This document shows positions 1 through 7,269 of a stretch of DNA of 33,415 nt, piece by piece; positions within the stretch are counted from its first letter, which is position 1, and every line of letters begins with the position of its first letter. The notes beneath the pieces are model-generated. The model was not told the origin of the DNA. It saw nothing but the letters and a program-made list of their open reading frames with translations, and made no database searches. The position numbers and the translations under genes were made by a program. Source of the stretch: an uncultured Deferribacteraceae bacterium. GTDB taxonomy: Bacteria > Chrysiogenota > Deferribacteres > Deferribacterales > Mucispirillaceae. The stretch is taken from assembly GCA_947041165.1 (NCBI GenBank), contig CAMRCY010000024.1, positions 1 to 33,415 of the forward strand, written 5' to 3'.

Positions 1-47
1 CTACACCCTATCCTACACTCTTTCCCTACACGACGCTCTTCCGATCT
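1..47. other. Illumina TruSeq dual-index adapter (assembly contaminant)
   Basis: Bases 15-47 match the 33-nt Illumina TruSeq read-1 adapter, which ends in GACGCTCTTCCGATCT. Bases 1-6 (CTACAC) are the end of the P5 segment. Bases 7-14 (CCTATCCT) correspond to the TruSeq HT i5 index D503, as I recall the index table. The whole P5-index-read-1 order is intact. This is library sequence left on the contig end and should be trimmed; genomic sequence begins at about 48. Confidence 0.97.
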
Positions 48-112
48 AACAAAAATGATAAAACCGAAAACATCAACACAATAAAAACTTTAAATTCATT
101 TAAAATAAACAT
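48..112 (-). CDS. Truncated third ankyrin-family gene (5' end only)
   Basis: Reading leftwards from ATG at 112-110, 21 codons remain before the adapter. They give MFILNEFK followed by a hydrophobic stretch ending MFSVLSFL. This aligns with the signal peptide of the neighbouring ankyrin gene (MLILNKLK, then MFSILSFLL). It is the start of a third tandem copy cut off by the contig end, not a proven pseudogene. The sequence between it and the next gene matches the spacer between the other copies. The rest of the protein, presumably ankyrin repeats, is not in the window. Confidence 0.8.
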
Positions 113-138
113 CGTAACTCTCCATATATACTAAATTA

Positions 139-220
139 ACTACTCTTAAATATTTTTAAATAAAACATTACTACTAATTTTTATAGATACTATTTAGCAC
201 CTTTACTTTTTAGATACTCT
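139..220. repeat. 82-bp direct repeat, copy A
   Basis: This stretch is identical over 82 bases to 813-894. It covers the last codons of the ankyrin gene (ending KSKGAK) and about 50 bp of downstream spacer. Perfect identity, including noncoding bases, while the gene bodies differ substantially, points to recent duplication or gene conversion between tandem copies. Confidence 0.9.
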
Positions 221-789
221 ACTATATCTGCATGTTTATATTTTGAAGCTACACTCAATGCTGTAAATGCTGTATCACCCTCAATTATCTCTATGTTAAT
301 ATCTGCACCAGCATCAACTAGCATACGAACAATTTCTAAATTACCTATACTTGACGAAACCATTAATGCTGTTACACCATTTACCGTATCATTGACATCT
401 GCACCTGCTTTTATAAACATACGAACTATAATATCATTGTTTACTATAACACCTATCATCAATGACGTAAATCCTCCCCCGCCCTTAAGGTTTACATCTG
501 CTCCTGACTTTAACAATAACTCAACAACTTCAACATGGCTACCAACTTCAACATGGCTACCAATTGCTGCTGACATTAAAATTGTAGAGTTATTCTCATC
601 TTTAGTATTTATATCTGCACCCTGTTTTAGAAGAGATTTAACTTTATCTAAATCGCCTTTACTTGACGCATTTAAAAGTTGTATATCTAAACTAGGTTCT
701 GATCTAACATCTGATACCATTACTAACAAAAATGATAAAATCGAAAACATCAACTGAGCTGAAATTTTTAACTTATTTAAAATCAACAT
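190..789 (-). CDS. Exported ankyrin-repeat protein, copy 1
   Basis: The 199-residue protein starts with a signal peptide (short basic start, hydrophobic core at about residues 12-25, then VRSEPS), so it is probably periplasmic or secreted. About five ankyrin repeats follow, recognisable by LLKSGADVNLKG, IKAGADVN and VDAGADIN with the G.TALM.A pattern between them. Ankyrin repeats bind other proteins; no enzymatic domain is present. A weak GGA lies upstream of the ATG at 789. It is paralogous to the next gene at 864-1430, with matching repeat order and the same KSKGAK ending. An 18-bp in-frame duplication doubles GSHVEV near residues 78-89, which the paralogue lacks. The binding partner cannot be read from sequence. 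Confidence 0.9.
   Translation of the reverse strand: MLILNKLKISAQLMFSILSFLLVMVSDVRSEPSLDIQLLNASSKGDLDKVKSLLKQGADINTKDENNSTILMSAAIGSHVEVGSHVEVVELLLKSGADVNLKGGGGFTSLMIGVIVNNDIIVRMFIKAGADVNDTVNGVTALMVSSSIGNLEIVRMLVDAGADINIEIIEGDTAFTALSVASKYKHADIVEYLKSKGAK
525..560. repeat. 18-bp in-frame tandem duplication in ankyrin copy 1
   Basis: Two identical, directly adjacent 18-bp units (525-542 and 543-560) encode GSHVEV twice. The paralogous gene at 864-1430 has one copy, so this is a local insertion of six residues within an ankyrin repeat. Confidence 0.9.
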
Positions 790-812
790 TACTCATCCAC
801 ATATATTATTTT

Positions 813-894
813 ACTACTCTTAAATATTTTTAAATAAAACATTACTACTAATTTTTATAGATACTATTTAGCACCTTTACTTTTTAGATACTCT
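813..894. repeat. 82-bp direct repeat, copy B
   Basis: Identical to 139-220. It spans the 3' end of ankyrin copy 2 and the spacer before ankyrin copy 1. See copy A. Confidence 0.9.
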
Positions 895-1430
895 GTAACT
901 TTAGCATTACCCTCACGCACAGAGTAACTAAGAGCTGTGTTACCATTATCGTTTTTAAGATCTGTAACTGCACCCGCTTCAACTAACATACGAACTATAT
1001 CCAAATTGCCTATCTCTGATGCTACCATTAAAGCAGTCACTCCATTAAATGCATCATTAACATTTGCACCTGCCTCTAAAAACATACGTACCAAAATATC
1101 GCTATTCGCTAAAACACCTACTATCAATGTTGTAACGCCTCCCTCTCCTTTGATATTTACATCTGCACCTGATTTTAACAGTAACATAATAACCTCAACG
1201 TGACTGCCAAGAGTTGCTAACATTAAAATAGTTGCATTATTATCATCCTTAGCATTTATATCAACACCTTGATTTATAAGCGATCTAACTTCATCTAAAT
1301 TGCCATCATATGCCGCAGTTATTAACTGATCTTTAAGGCTTACCTTCGCATCAGCGATCGTTGTAAATATAAACGTAAATATGAAAACTAACAAAACCGA
1401 ACTTAACTTTAAACGATTAATCCTAAACAT
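864..1430 (-). CDS. Exported ankyrin-repeat protein, copy 2
   Basis: I place the start at the ATG at 1430-1428 (MFRINRLK), because AGAGGT lies about 6 bases upstream; a longer reading frame to 1475 adds 15 residues before the signal peptide and is less likely. The 188-residue product has a signal peptide (hydrophobic core LLVFIFTFIFTT, then IADAKVS) and about five ankyrin repeats (SLINQGVDIN, LLKSGADVN, LEAGANVN, VEAGAVTD), ending KSKGAK. It is probably a periplasmic or secreted protein-binding scaffold. It lies 74 bp upstream of copy 1 in the same orientation and may be cotranscribed with it. The target is unknown. Confidence 0.9.
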   Translation of the reverse strand: MFRINRLKLSSVLLVFIFTFIFTTIADAKVSLKDQLITAAYDGNLDEVRSLINQGVDINAKDDNNATILMLATLGSHVEVIMLLLKSGADVNIKGEGGVTTLIVGVLANSDILVRMFLEAGANVNDAFNGVTALMVASEIGNLDIVRMLVEAGAVTDLKNDNGNTALSYSVREGNAKVTEYLKSKGAK

Positions 1431-1638
1431 ATCAACACCTCTTTTTATATATATTATACTCTTTTGAAAATTCAACTAATATGCATGTAAACCATATTCG
1501 TATATCATATCTCAATCACGATAATGCATTATTATTAAACAGCTTCCTATTATAAATAATTGTTTCATCTAAAACAACAACATATAATGAGGTCAAATAA
1601 TCTATTCAACAATGTATTAATTTGTATTTTATATATTG

Positions 1639-1667
1639 TTGAAAAAACATATATATGTTATTATACA
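1639..1667 (+). promoter_or_regulatory. Candidate sigma-70 promoter with a palindrome in the spacer
   Basis: TTGAAA (1639-1644) and TATACA (1662-1667) are separated by 17 bp, upstream of the gene at 1729. The spacer holds a perfect 14-bp palindrome, AACATATATATGTT (1646-1659), where a dimeric regulator could bind. In DNA this AT-rich, chance palindromes are fairly common, so the operator is a suggestion only. Confidence 0.45.
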
Positions 1668-1728
1668 ATATATGTGTAGCTTATGCATTATATAATTAAT
1701 AAAAATTTATTATTCTATGGAGAATTAA

Positions 1729-2157
1729 ATGTTAAAAAAAACACTCTTTACTATCGCTTTATTGACTTTATTCATACAGTCGGCTTACGCTGATTTTCCT
1801 GTGCCTTATAACCAATCAAATGATCTAGGATTTCATAAAAATACTAAATTTGAACTGCCTGATAATAATACAATGATCGTGAGAATTAATCCAGAAAAAC
1901 CAAAAGCTTTATACCCATTTGAAATTATGGTAGATTTTATTAATCCTACTCAAGTTATAAATGTTGTTGTTGATCTAAACATGACAATGAATATGGGTGA
2001 CTTTAAATATAAACTGGCTTTTCAAAATAACCAATATAACAAAACTCTTACCCTGCCTAGATGCGGGAGTGGAAGAACAAAATGGTATGCTAAAATAACC
2101 GTTAAACTTTTAGATAACACTCATGAAGAAAGATATGTATTTTTTGATGTTATTTAA
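1729..2157 (+). CDS. Exported FixH/YtkA-like small protein, possible copper handling
   Basis: The 142-residue protein has a clear signal peptide ending near QSAYADFP and a GGAG ribosome site before the ATG. The mature part looks like one beta-sandwich: YPFEIMVDFINPTQ, then a methionine-rich VDLNMTMNMGDF, and near the end SGRTKWYAKITVKL. The M-x-M-x-M-G segment followed by a late G..W...V strand recalls FixH and YtkA-like domains, some of which take part in copper delivery to cytochrome oxidase. That match is by eye. The following gene encodes a TauE/SafE-type membrane protein, a common partner in cbb3 oxidase maturation loci, which supports the reading. No oxidase subunit is nearby. The function remains provisional. 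Confidence 0.6.
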   Translation: MLKKTLFTIALLTLFIQSAYADFPVPYNQSNDLGFHKNTKFELPDNNTMIVRINPEKPKALYPFEIMVDFINPTQVINVVVDLNMTMNMGDFKYKLAFQNNQYNKTLTLPRCGSGRTKWYAKITVKLLDNTHEERYVFFDVI

Positions 2158-2200
2158 TACCAGTTATTAAATATGAAATTTATAAAATAGATTACAAAAT

Positions 2201-2833
2201 ATGTCAATTATCACAATTACATCATTTTTCTTTATCGGATTGTCTGGAGGGTTTGGGCATTGTGTACTCATGTGCCACCCCTTCACACTATTTATATCAA
2301 CTAAATTCTCTATCAATAAAACTGGCATAAAATTTATCATCCCTCACCTATATTACAACCTAGGACGCATTATCACATACTCAATCTTAGGAGCTATCGC
2401 TGGCTTACTCGGATCTGTTATCCAGTTTGCTGGGACGTTTGTTAAGATACAAGGGCTTGCTGCAATAATCGGTGGGAGTTTACTCATCATATATGCTACT
2501 CTTTCATTATTTAATATATCAACAAAATCGATAAATATATTTAAAAAAATAAAAGTTATAAACTCTATCCATCCACTTATAACTGGATTAATATTAGGAC
2601 TCTTGCCTTGTGGGTTATCTATGGGTGCTGTGATCGGTGCTGCATCATCTGAATCTGCATTGACTGGAGCGTTACAAACATTTGCATTCGGAGTTGGAAC
2701 TTCTGTCGCTATGATCACGATCGCAATCTTTGGATCGTTAGCTCTAAAATATGTTAAAATACTTTCAAAAATATCAACAATATTACTGTTATTTATGGGA
2801 GCATATTTTATATACATAGGGATTACATATTAA
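2201..2833 (+). CDS. Sulfite exporter TauE/SafE family (DsbD_2-type) membrane protein
   Basis: The 210-residue protein has about six membrane segments. The N-terminus carries GHCVLMC, with cysteines 21 and 25 inside the first helix, and the second half carries GLILGLLPCGLSMG. These two halves with their Cys motifs are characteristic of the DsbD_2/SafE group found next to copper chaperones, FixH and heavy-metal ATPases. It starts 43 bp after the preceding FixH-like gene and is probably cotranscribed. It most likely moves metal ions or reducing equivalents across the inner membrane; the substrate cannot be assigned. The ribosome site is weak. Confidence 0.8.
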   Translation: MSIITITSFFFIGLSGGFGHCVLMCHPFTLFISTKFSINKTGIKFIIPHLYYNLGRIITYSILGAIAGLLGSVIQFAGTFVKIQGLAAIIGGSLLIIYATLSLFNISTKSINIFKKIKVINSIHPLITGLILGLLPCGLSMGAVIGAASSESALTGALQTFAFGVGTSVAMITIAIFGSLALKYVKILSKISTILLLFMGAYFIYIGITY

Positions 2834-2874
2834 GAGTTAATTAAGCTGATAGAAGTGAGATTGTTTGACTATAG

Positions 2875-3260
2875 TATAAGTTAATTTATTTGAATTTGTA
2901 TAGTTAAGTTATTTGAAAATCGTATAAGTTGATTTATTTGGTTTGTATATTTAAGTTATTTCAAAATCGTATAAGTTAATTTATTTGAATTTGTATATTT
3001 AAGTTATTTAAAAATTGTACAAGTTAATTTATTTGAATTTGTATAGTTTAAGTTATTTCAAAATAATATAAGTTAATTGATTTGAATTTGTATAGTTTAA
3101 GTTATTTCAAAATAATATAAGTTAATTGATTTGAATTTGTATAGTTTAAGTTATTTCAAAATAATATAAGTTAATTGATTTAGATTTGTATAGTTAAGTT
3201 ATTTGAAAATCGTACAAGTTGATTGATTTAGATTTATACAGTTAAGTTATTTAACAACCA
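2875..3260. repeat. Tandem array, 8 copies of a 47-49 bp unit
   Basis: The anchor TATAAGTT (or TACAAGTT) recurs at 2875, 2923, 2970, 3018, 3067, 3116, 3165 and 3213. The steps are therefore 48, 47, 48, 49, 49, 49 and 48 bp. The whole unit is conserved, with no unique spacers, so this is a minisatellite and not a CRISPR. Three units contain TTATTT-CA-AAATAA, a small palindrome. It fills most of the 491-bp gap between the SafE-type gene and the gene at 3325. I see no open reading frame in it. Confidence 0.93.
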
Positions 3261-3324
3261 TATATTTAAATGCTTACAAACTATAACTTAGCATCATCAC
3301 AACATAAAAAGGATAATATACCAC

Positions 3325-3903
3325 ATGGATAAAATAAAATTTTGGGATATGATTGCTAAGGCAAATATCACCACTTCATCTACTATTGAAACAGGTATTA
3401 TGAGTATTCTTAATGAAGTTGAGCACCTTAATCGTAACGATCTAATAAAGTTTATACGATATTATGAAAACTATAAAGCACTCGCAAAGAAACCATTAAT
3501 CATCGGTGTGATAGCTCTGAATTGTCAAGATGAAAACTATAATACAACTTTAAACTCTGCAAACTCTTTGTTAGATATTTTTCTACTTTTTGGATACGAT
3601 AGGTATATTAAAACCCTCGCAAACCCTGATTCATTTTCTGAAATTACTCCGTTTGATTTCAATACAGAAAGGTTTAATATTAAAGCGTTTAACTGTACTC
3701 TCAATTATATGATATCTGAAAATGAACCTCATAAAAAATTCATAACTCTAAACAATAACCTTAACTTCTCGGAAATTGAAAAAGATGATATCACAAACGA
3801 TATTAAATATAGTAACGAAATCAATTTTAAATGGAGTAATGTTGATGAGTTAAAACCGATACTCAAAAACACATTTAATATTATTTCAGATAAAAAAAGG
3901 TAA
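3325..3903 (+). CDS. DUF4240-like protein of unknown function
   Basis: The 192-residue protein is cytoplasmic in appearance, with no signal peptide or membrane segment. Its first half recalls DUF4240: an opening MDKIKFWDMIAKA, a helix around LNEVEHLNRNDLIKF, and LLFGYDRYIKTLANPDSF, which resembles the family's G...Y..AL..PDSL segment. The match is by eye and partial, and the second half (about residues 110-192) is polar and unassigned. AAGGA lies about 11 bases before the ATG. The gene stands alone, convergent with the minus-strand block, and its stop codon lies inside that block's terminator hairpin. No function can be given. Confidence 0.7.
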   Translation: MDKIKFWDMIAKANITTSSTIETGIMSILNEVEHLNRNDLIKFIRYYENYKALAKKPLIIGVIALNCQDENYNTTLNSANSLLDIFLLFGYDRYIKTLANPDSFSEITPFDFNTERFNIKAFNCTLNYMISENEPHKKFITLNNNLNFSEIEKDDITNDIKYSNEINFKWSNVDELKPILKNTFNIISDKKR

Positions 3904-3925
3904 CAACTATTTTGTAGCTGTTACC
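3890..3925 (-). terminator. Rho-independent terminator of the hpf-side operon
   Basis: GGTAACAACTA (3899-3909) pairs with TAGCTGTTACC (3915-3925), an 11-bp stem with one mismatch and loop TTTTG. On the minus strand the stem is followed by CCTTTTTTT, a U-tract. It lies 60 bp past the hpf stop. The left arm contains the stop codon of the converging plus-strand gene. Confidence 0.75.
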
Positions 3926-3984
3926 TTGTGAAATTTATAATAAATGTAAAAACATATACATAATCATAAAACTATAACTTAAAA

Positions 3985-4521
3985 TTAATGACCGTCTTTA
4001 ATTAATCCTATATTGCCATCATCTCTTTTATATACAACATTAATCTCGTTACCGTCAATATTGTTGAACACAAAAAACTCTTTGTTAAGTAAGTTCATTT
4101 GCATAACAGCTTCATCAATATCCATAGGTTTTGATGGGATTGATTTAGATATAACTATAGATGGTGAATCATCATGGATCGTGTCTGTATCGTAAACATC
4201 CATAAATAATGTGTCCTCAGGATTATGTTTATACGGTTTTCTTGTACGGATTTTATCTCTATATTTAACTAACTGTTTTTCGATTTTATCAATAGCAAAA
4301 TCAATAGACTTATATAGATCTTCAGATCTATCAAAACCTTTTAGAAACATACCTTTAACATCAACTAAAATTTCCACTATGTGAATATTTTTTACTACTT
4401 CGAAATTGATCTGCACATCGCCATCATCAAAATACTTCTCTAACTTGCTGATCTTTTTTTCAGAATACTCTTTAATTGCATCCGTAACTGTAATATTCTT
4501 CGCAAATATGTTAACTCTCAT
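3985..4521 (-). CDS. hpf: Ribosome hibernation promoting factor, long form
   Basis: HPF binds the small subunit and pairs 70S ribosomes into inactive dimers under stress. At 178 residues this is the long form. The N-terminal S30AE domain (MRVNIFAKNITVTDAIKEYSEK, then FEVVKNIHIVEILVDVKG and DLYKSIDFAIDKIEKQLVKYRDK) covers about residues 1-100. A linker leads to the C-terminal dimerisation domain (PMDIDEAVMQMNLLNKEFFVFNN). I chose the ATG at 4521 because GGAG sits 9 bases upstream; a TTG five codons earlier lacks such a site. It follows rpoN by 40 bp, a very common pairing. Confidence 0.95.
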   Translation of the reverse strand: MRVNIFAKNITVTDAIKEYSEKKISKLEKYFDDGDVQINFEVVKNIHIVEILVDVKGMFLKGFDRSEDLYKSIDFAIDKIEKQLVKYRDKIRTRKPYKHNPEDTLFMDVYDTDTIHDDSPSIVISKSIPSKPMDIDEAVMQMNLLNKEFFVFNNIDGNEINVVYKRDDGNIGLIKDGH

Positions 4522-4561
4522 AAACAAATACTCCAATTTTATTTTACTTCTTCAACAAAAA

Positions 4562-6022
4562 CTAACCTTTTAAACGCTTACGTTGAGACATCGTCTTTAT
4601 GTTAAGCTCATCTCTATATTTTGCAACCGTTCTTCTTGCTATCGTTACCCCAGCTGCTAATAACTCCTCTACTAAACGCTGATCTGAAAATGGTTTAATC
4701 GGATCTTCTTTATCAATCAAATCCTTTAAAACACTTTTTATTTTTGTGGTGGATACATCTTCGCCACCGTTATCTATAGACTTTACAAAAAAAGATTTCA
4801 ACTCTATCAAACCATGTTCGGTCATCGCATACTTGCCTGATGTTACCCTGCTTATTGTTGATTCATGCAAACCAGTTATCTCTGAAATATCTTTTAACTT
4901 CAAAGGCTTTATATAATCAATACCCTTCATAAGAAAATCATGCTGGACATCAATCAACGCTGTCACAACTCTTCTTATAGCACTCTGCCTTTTCTGTAAA
5001 GACTCTATAACCCATAACGCATTACGAATTTTATCTTTTACATACTGCTTTGATTCTTTATCCTGTGAACTCTTATTAAACATATTTATATAATATTTAT
5101 TCAACTTAAACGCTGGTAATCCATTCTCGTTTATTGATATTTCAAACTTGTTCTTCTCTCTCATTATATAAACATCTGGAGTAATATAATCCGTTGATGA
5201 TGATGCATAATTTAAGCCTGGCTTAGGATCTGTTTTCTTTATTAACGATAAAAGATGATCAAATGTATCTCGCTCTATTGACATCTTTTTTAAAATATCT
5301 TCATATCTATAATTTATAAGTAAGTCTGAATAATTATTCAGTAGTTCTTGAATAAAATCAAGATAAACTTTCGGTTCGTCAAGTAATGCTATCTGAATAA
5401 AGATAGATTCATTCAACGATTCTGCAGCAACTCCTACTGGATCAAAATTTTTTATAACCGATAAAACTTTCTCAAATAAAGCAGTGTCAACATCGATTTC
5501 ACTATCTATATCTACTTCTAAATTTAACTCTTTTATCGACTCTTCTTTATCTAATGTAAAGTAACCCTCATCTGATAAATTGCCTATTATAAACTCACCG
5601 ATAAACATCATCTCATCAGCTATACCACTTGATTTTAGCTGTGTCATTAGATGTTCATATAACGTCGGAGTGTCTGATAAAAATTGCTCGTAATCATAAA
5701 ACTCATCTTCTTTAACAGGAGTATAACTTATATCATCTCTTATATCATAGCCTATATATTCCTGCCACTCATCACTTGTAACAGTATCTGCAATATCTTC
5801 TTTGCGATCAACTTCCCCATCTGATTGATCGCCCATATCTGTTTGAAGTTCATTATCAATAACTTCTAGTAACGGATTATTCTCTAATATACTATTAATC
5901 TCTGTTGTTAATTCGTGAAGAGGCATCTGTAACATCGCCAAAGATTGCTTCATCTCTGGTGTGATGATGATACTTGTTTGTATAGTTGTTTTTATTCCTA
6001 CGTTTTGTCTTATGTTGTTCAT
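4562..6022 (-). CDS. rpoN: RNA polymerase sigma-54 factor
   Basis: Sigma-54 directs polymerase to -24/-12 promoters and needs an enhancer-binding ATPase to open DNA. The 486-residue protein has the full layout: region I with Q-rich LAMLQMPLHEL (residues about 28-40), an acidic region II, the core-binding region, a helix-turn-helix around residues 380-400 (ITGLHESTISRVTSGKYAM), and the RpoN box ARRTVAKYR at residues 462-470. It lies between lptB and hpf with 40-bp gaps, the usual place in many Gram-negatives. I saw no -24/-12 promoter in the window, so its targets must lie elsewhere. Confidence 0.97.
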   Translation of the reverse strand: MNNIRQNVGIKTTIQTSIIITPEMKQSLAMLQMPLHELTTEINSILENNPLLEVIDNELQTDMGDQSDGEVDRKEDIADTVTSDEWQEYIGYDIRDDISYTPVKEDEFYDYEQFLSDTPTLYEHLMTQLKSSGIADEMMFIGEFIIGNLSDEGYFTLDKEESIKELNLEVDIDSEIDVDTALFEKVLSVIKNFDPVGVAAESLNESIFIQIALLDEPKVYLDFIQELLNNYSDLLINYRYEDILKKMSIERDTFDHLLSLIKKTDPKPGLNYASSSTDYITPDVYIMREKNKFEISINENGLPAFKLNKYYINMFNKSSQDKESKQYVKDKIRNALWVIESLQKRQSAIRRVVTALIDVQHDFLMKGIDYIKPLKLKDISEITGLHESTISRVTSGKYAMTEHGLIELKSFFVKSIDNGGEDVSTTKIKSVLKDLIDKEDPIKPFSDQRLVEELLAAGVTIARRTVAKYRDELNIKTMSQRKRLKG

Positions 6023-6062
6023 ATTTACTCTATATTATCTCTTTACTACCAACTAGTTAATG

Positions 6063-6782
6063 CTAAAGAGTAAAACTATCTCCCAAGTACCTACTTTTTA
6101 CTTCATCGTTATCTAAAACAACTTTTGACGAGCCTTCAACTAATATTTCGCCATCAGTTACGATATACGCTCTATCAGTTATTTTTAATGTTTCTCTCAC
6201 ATTGTGATCTGTAATTAAAACTCCAATACCTCTCTCTTTTAGCGAAAAAACCATCGACTGAATGTCCGAAACCGATATAGGATCAATCCCCGCAAACGGT
6301 TCATCAAGAAGTATGAAGTCAGGATTTGTTGCAAGACATCTCGCAATTTCTACCCTACGTCTCTCGCCACCTGACAACGCATAACCGTAAGTTTTTATAA
6401 CTTTCTCTAAATTAAAATCAACTACCAATTCATCTACACGATTCTTAATTTCTGACTTCTTAGAATATCTAAACTCTAACGCTGCAACTATATTATCATG
6501 CACTGTCATATTTCTAAATATAGAACTCTCTTGTGCTAAATATCCTATACCTAACCTCGATCGTTTAAATATAGGAAGTTTTGTGATATCTTCACCACTA
6601 AGAGATATACTGCCCTTATCTGGTTTAAGTAACCCAACGATCATATAAAATATAGTTGATTTTCCAGCTCCATTTGGCCCTAGTAATCCTACTATTTCAC
6701 CGTTATCAACCGTTAATGAAACGCCATTAACAACCGTTCTTTTTTTAAATGATTTAAATATATTGTCAACTAATATGCCCAA
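6063..6782 (-). CDS. lptB: LPS export ABC transporter ATPase LptB
   Basis: LptB is the cytoplasmic ATPase that powers extraction of LPS from the inner membrane by LptFG. The 239-residue protein has Walker A GPNGAGKST (about residues 35-43), a Q-loop in GYLAQESSIF, signature LSGGERRR, Walker B ILLDEPFAGIDP and switch His in LITDHNVRE. DEPFAGIDP is typical of LptB. The start follows the lptA stop by one base, so the genes are translationally linked. lptF and lptG are not in the window. Confidence 0.97.
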   Translation of the reverse strand: MGILVDNIFKSFKKRTVVNGVSLTVDNGEIVGLLGPNGAGKSTIFYMIVGLLKPDKGSISLSGEDITKLPIFKRSRLGIGYLAQESSIFRNMTVHDNIVAALEFRYSKKSEIKNRVDELVVDFNLEKVIKTYGYALSGGERRRVEIARCLATNPDFILLDEPFAGIDPISVSDIQSMVFSLKERGIGVLITDHNVRETLKITDRAYIVTDGEILVEGSSKVVLDNDEVKSRYLGDSFTL

Positions 6783-6783
6783 C

Positions 6784-7269
6784 TTATTCCTCTTTTTTCT
6801 CTGGTTTAAATAATATATTTACCCTGCTATCAGTACCCTTATCTATTAAGATTTTATTCTCTTCATAATAGACCGTCATCTTATCGCCCTCTAAAAGGTT
6901 ATCGGCCTGCCAAACTTTTACCCCACCTTGTAGAGTTATAACTTTTAATTTCTCATCAAGCTCAGCTGTTGCTGCAGTCGCTATTATATCATCCGTTTTA
7001 AAGTTGACGTTACCATCACTAACTATCTTCCATATAGTTAAATTATCATCCAATAAAACAGTTACTGTATCTGATGTTAAATTGAACGTATCATTAAATG
7101 AGATCACATTGCCACTAAATACCGAACGCTTATCTTTACCGAAATATTTCATACTATCAGCTTGAACACGAATAGGAGTATTTACAATCTCATTTGCATT
7201 CACATCAACTGACAAAGTTGTTAACAAAAAGATTATTAATAACTTTATTGCTATATATTTATTATTCAT
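6784..7269 (-). CDS. lptA: LPS export periplasmic bridge protein LptA
   Basis: LptA forms the periplasmic bridge that carries LPS from LptC to LptD. The 161-residue protein has a signal peptide (MNNKYIAIKLLIIFLLTTLS, then VDVNANEIV) and an OstA-type beta-jellyroll: PIRVQADSMKYFGKDKRSVFSGNV at the start, and later ATAAELDEKLKVITLQGGVKVWQ and GDKMTVYYEENKILI. The length is normal for the family. Its start overlaps the end of lptC by 8 bp. Confidence 0.93.
   Translation of the reverse strand: MNNKYIAIKLLIIFLLTTLSVDVNANEIVNTPIRVQADSMKYFGKDKRSVFSGNVISFNDTFNLTSDTVTVLLDDNLTIWKIVSDGNVNFKTDDIIATAATAELDEKLKVITLQGGVKVWQADNLLEGDKMTVYYEENKILIDKGTDSRVNILFKPEKKEE

Noticed and set aside
1431-1475. N-terminal extension of ankyrin copy 2
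   Set aside because: The added 15 residues precede a complete signal peptide, and a good AGAGGT site lies before the ATG at 1430.
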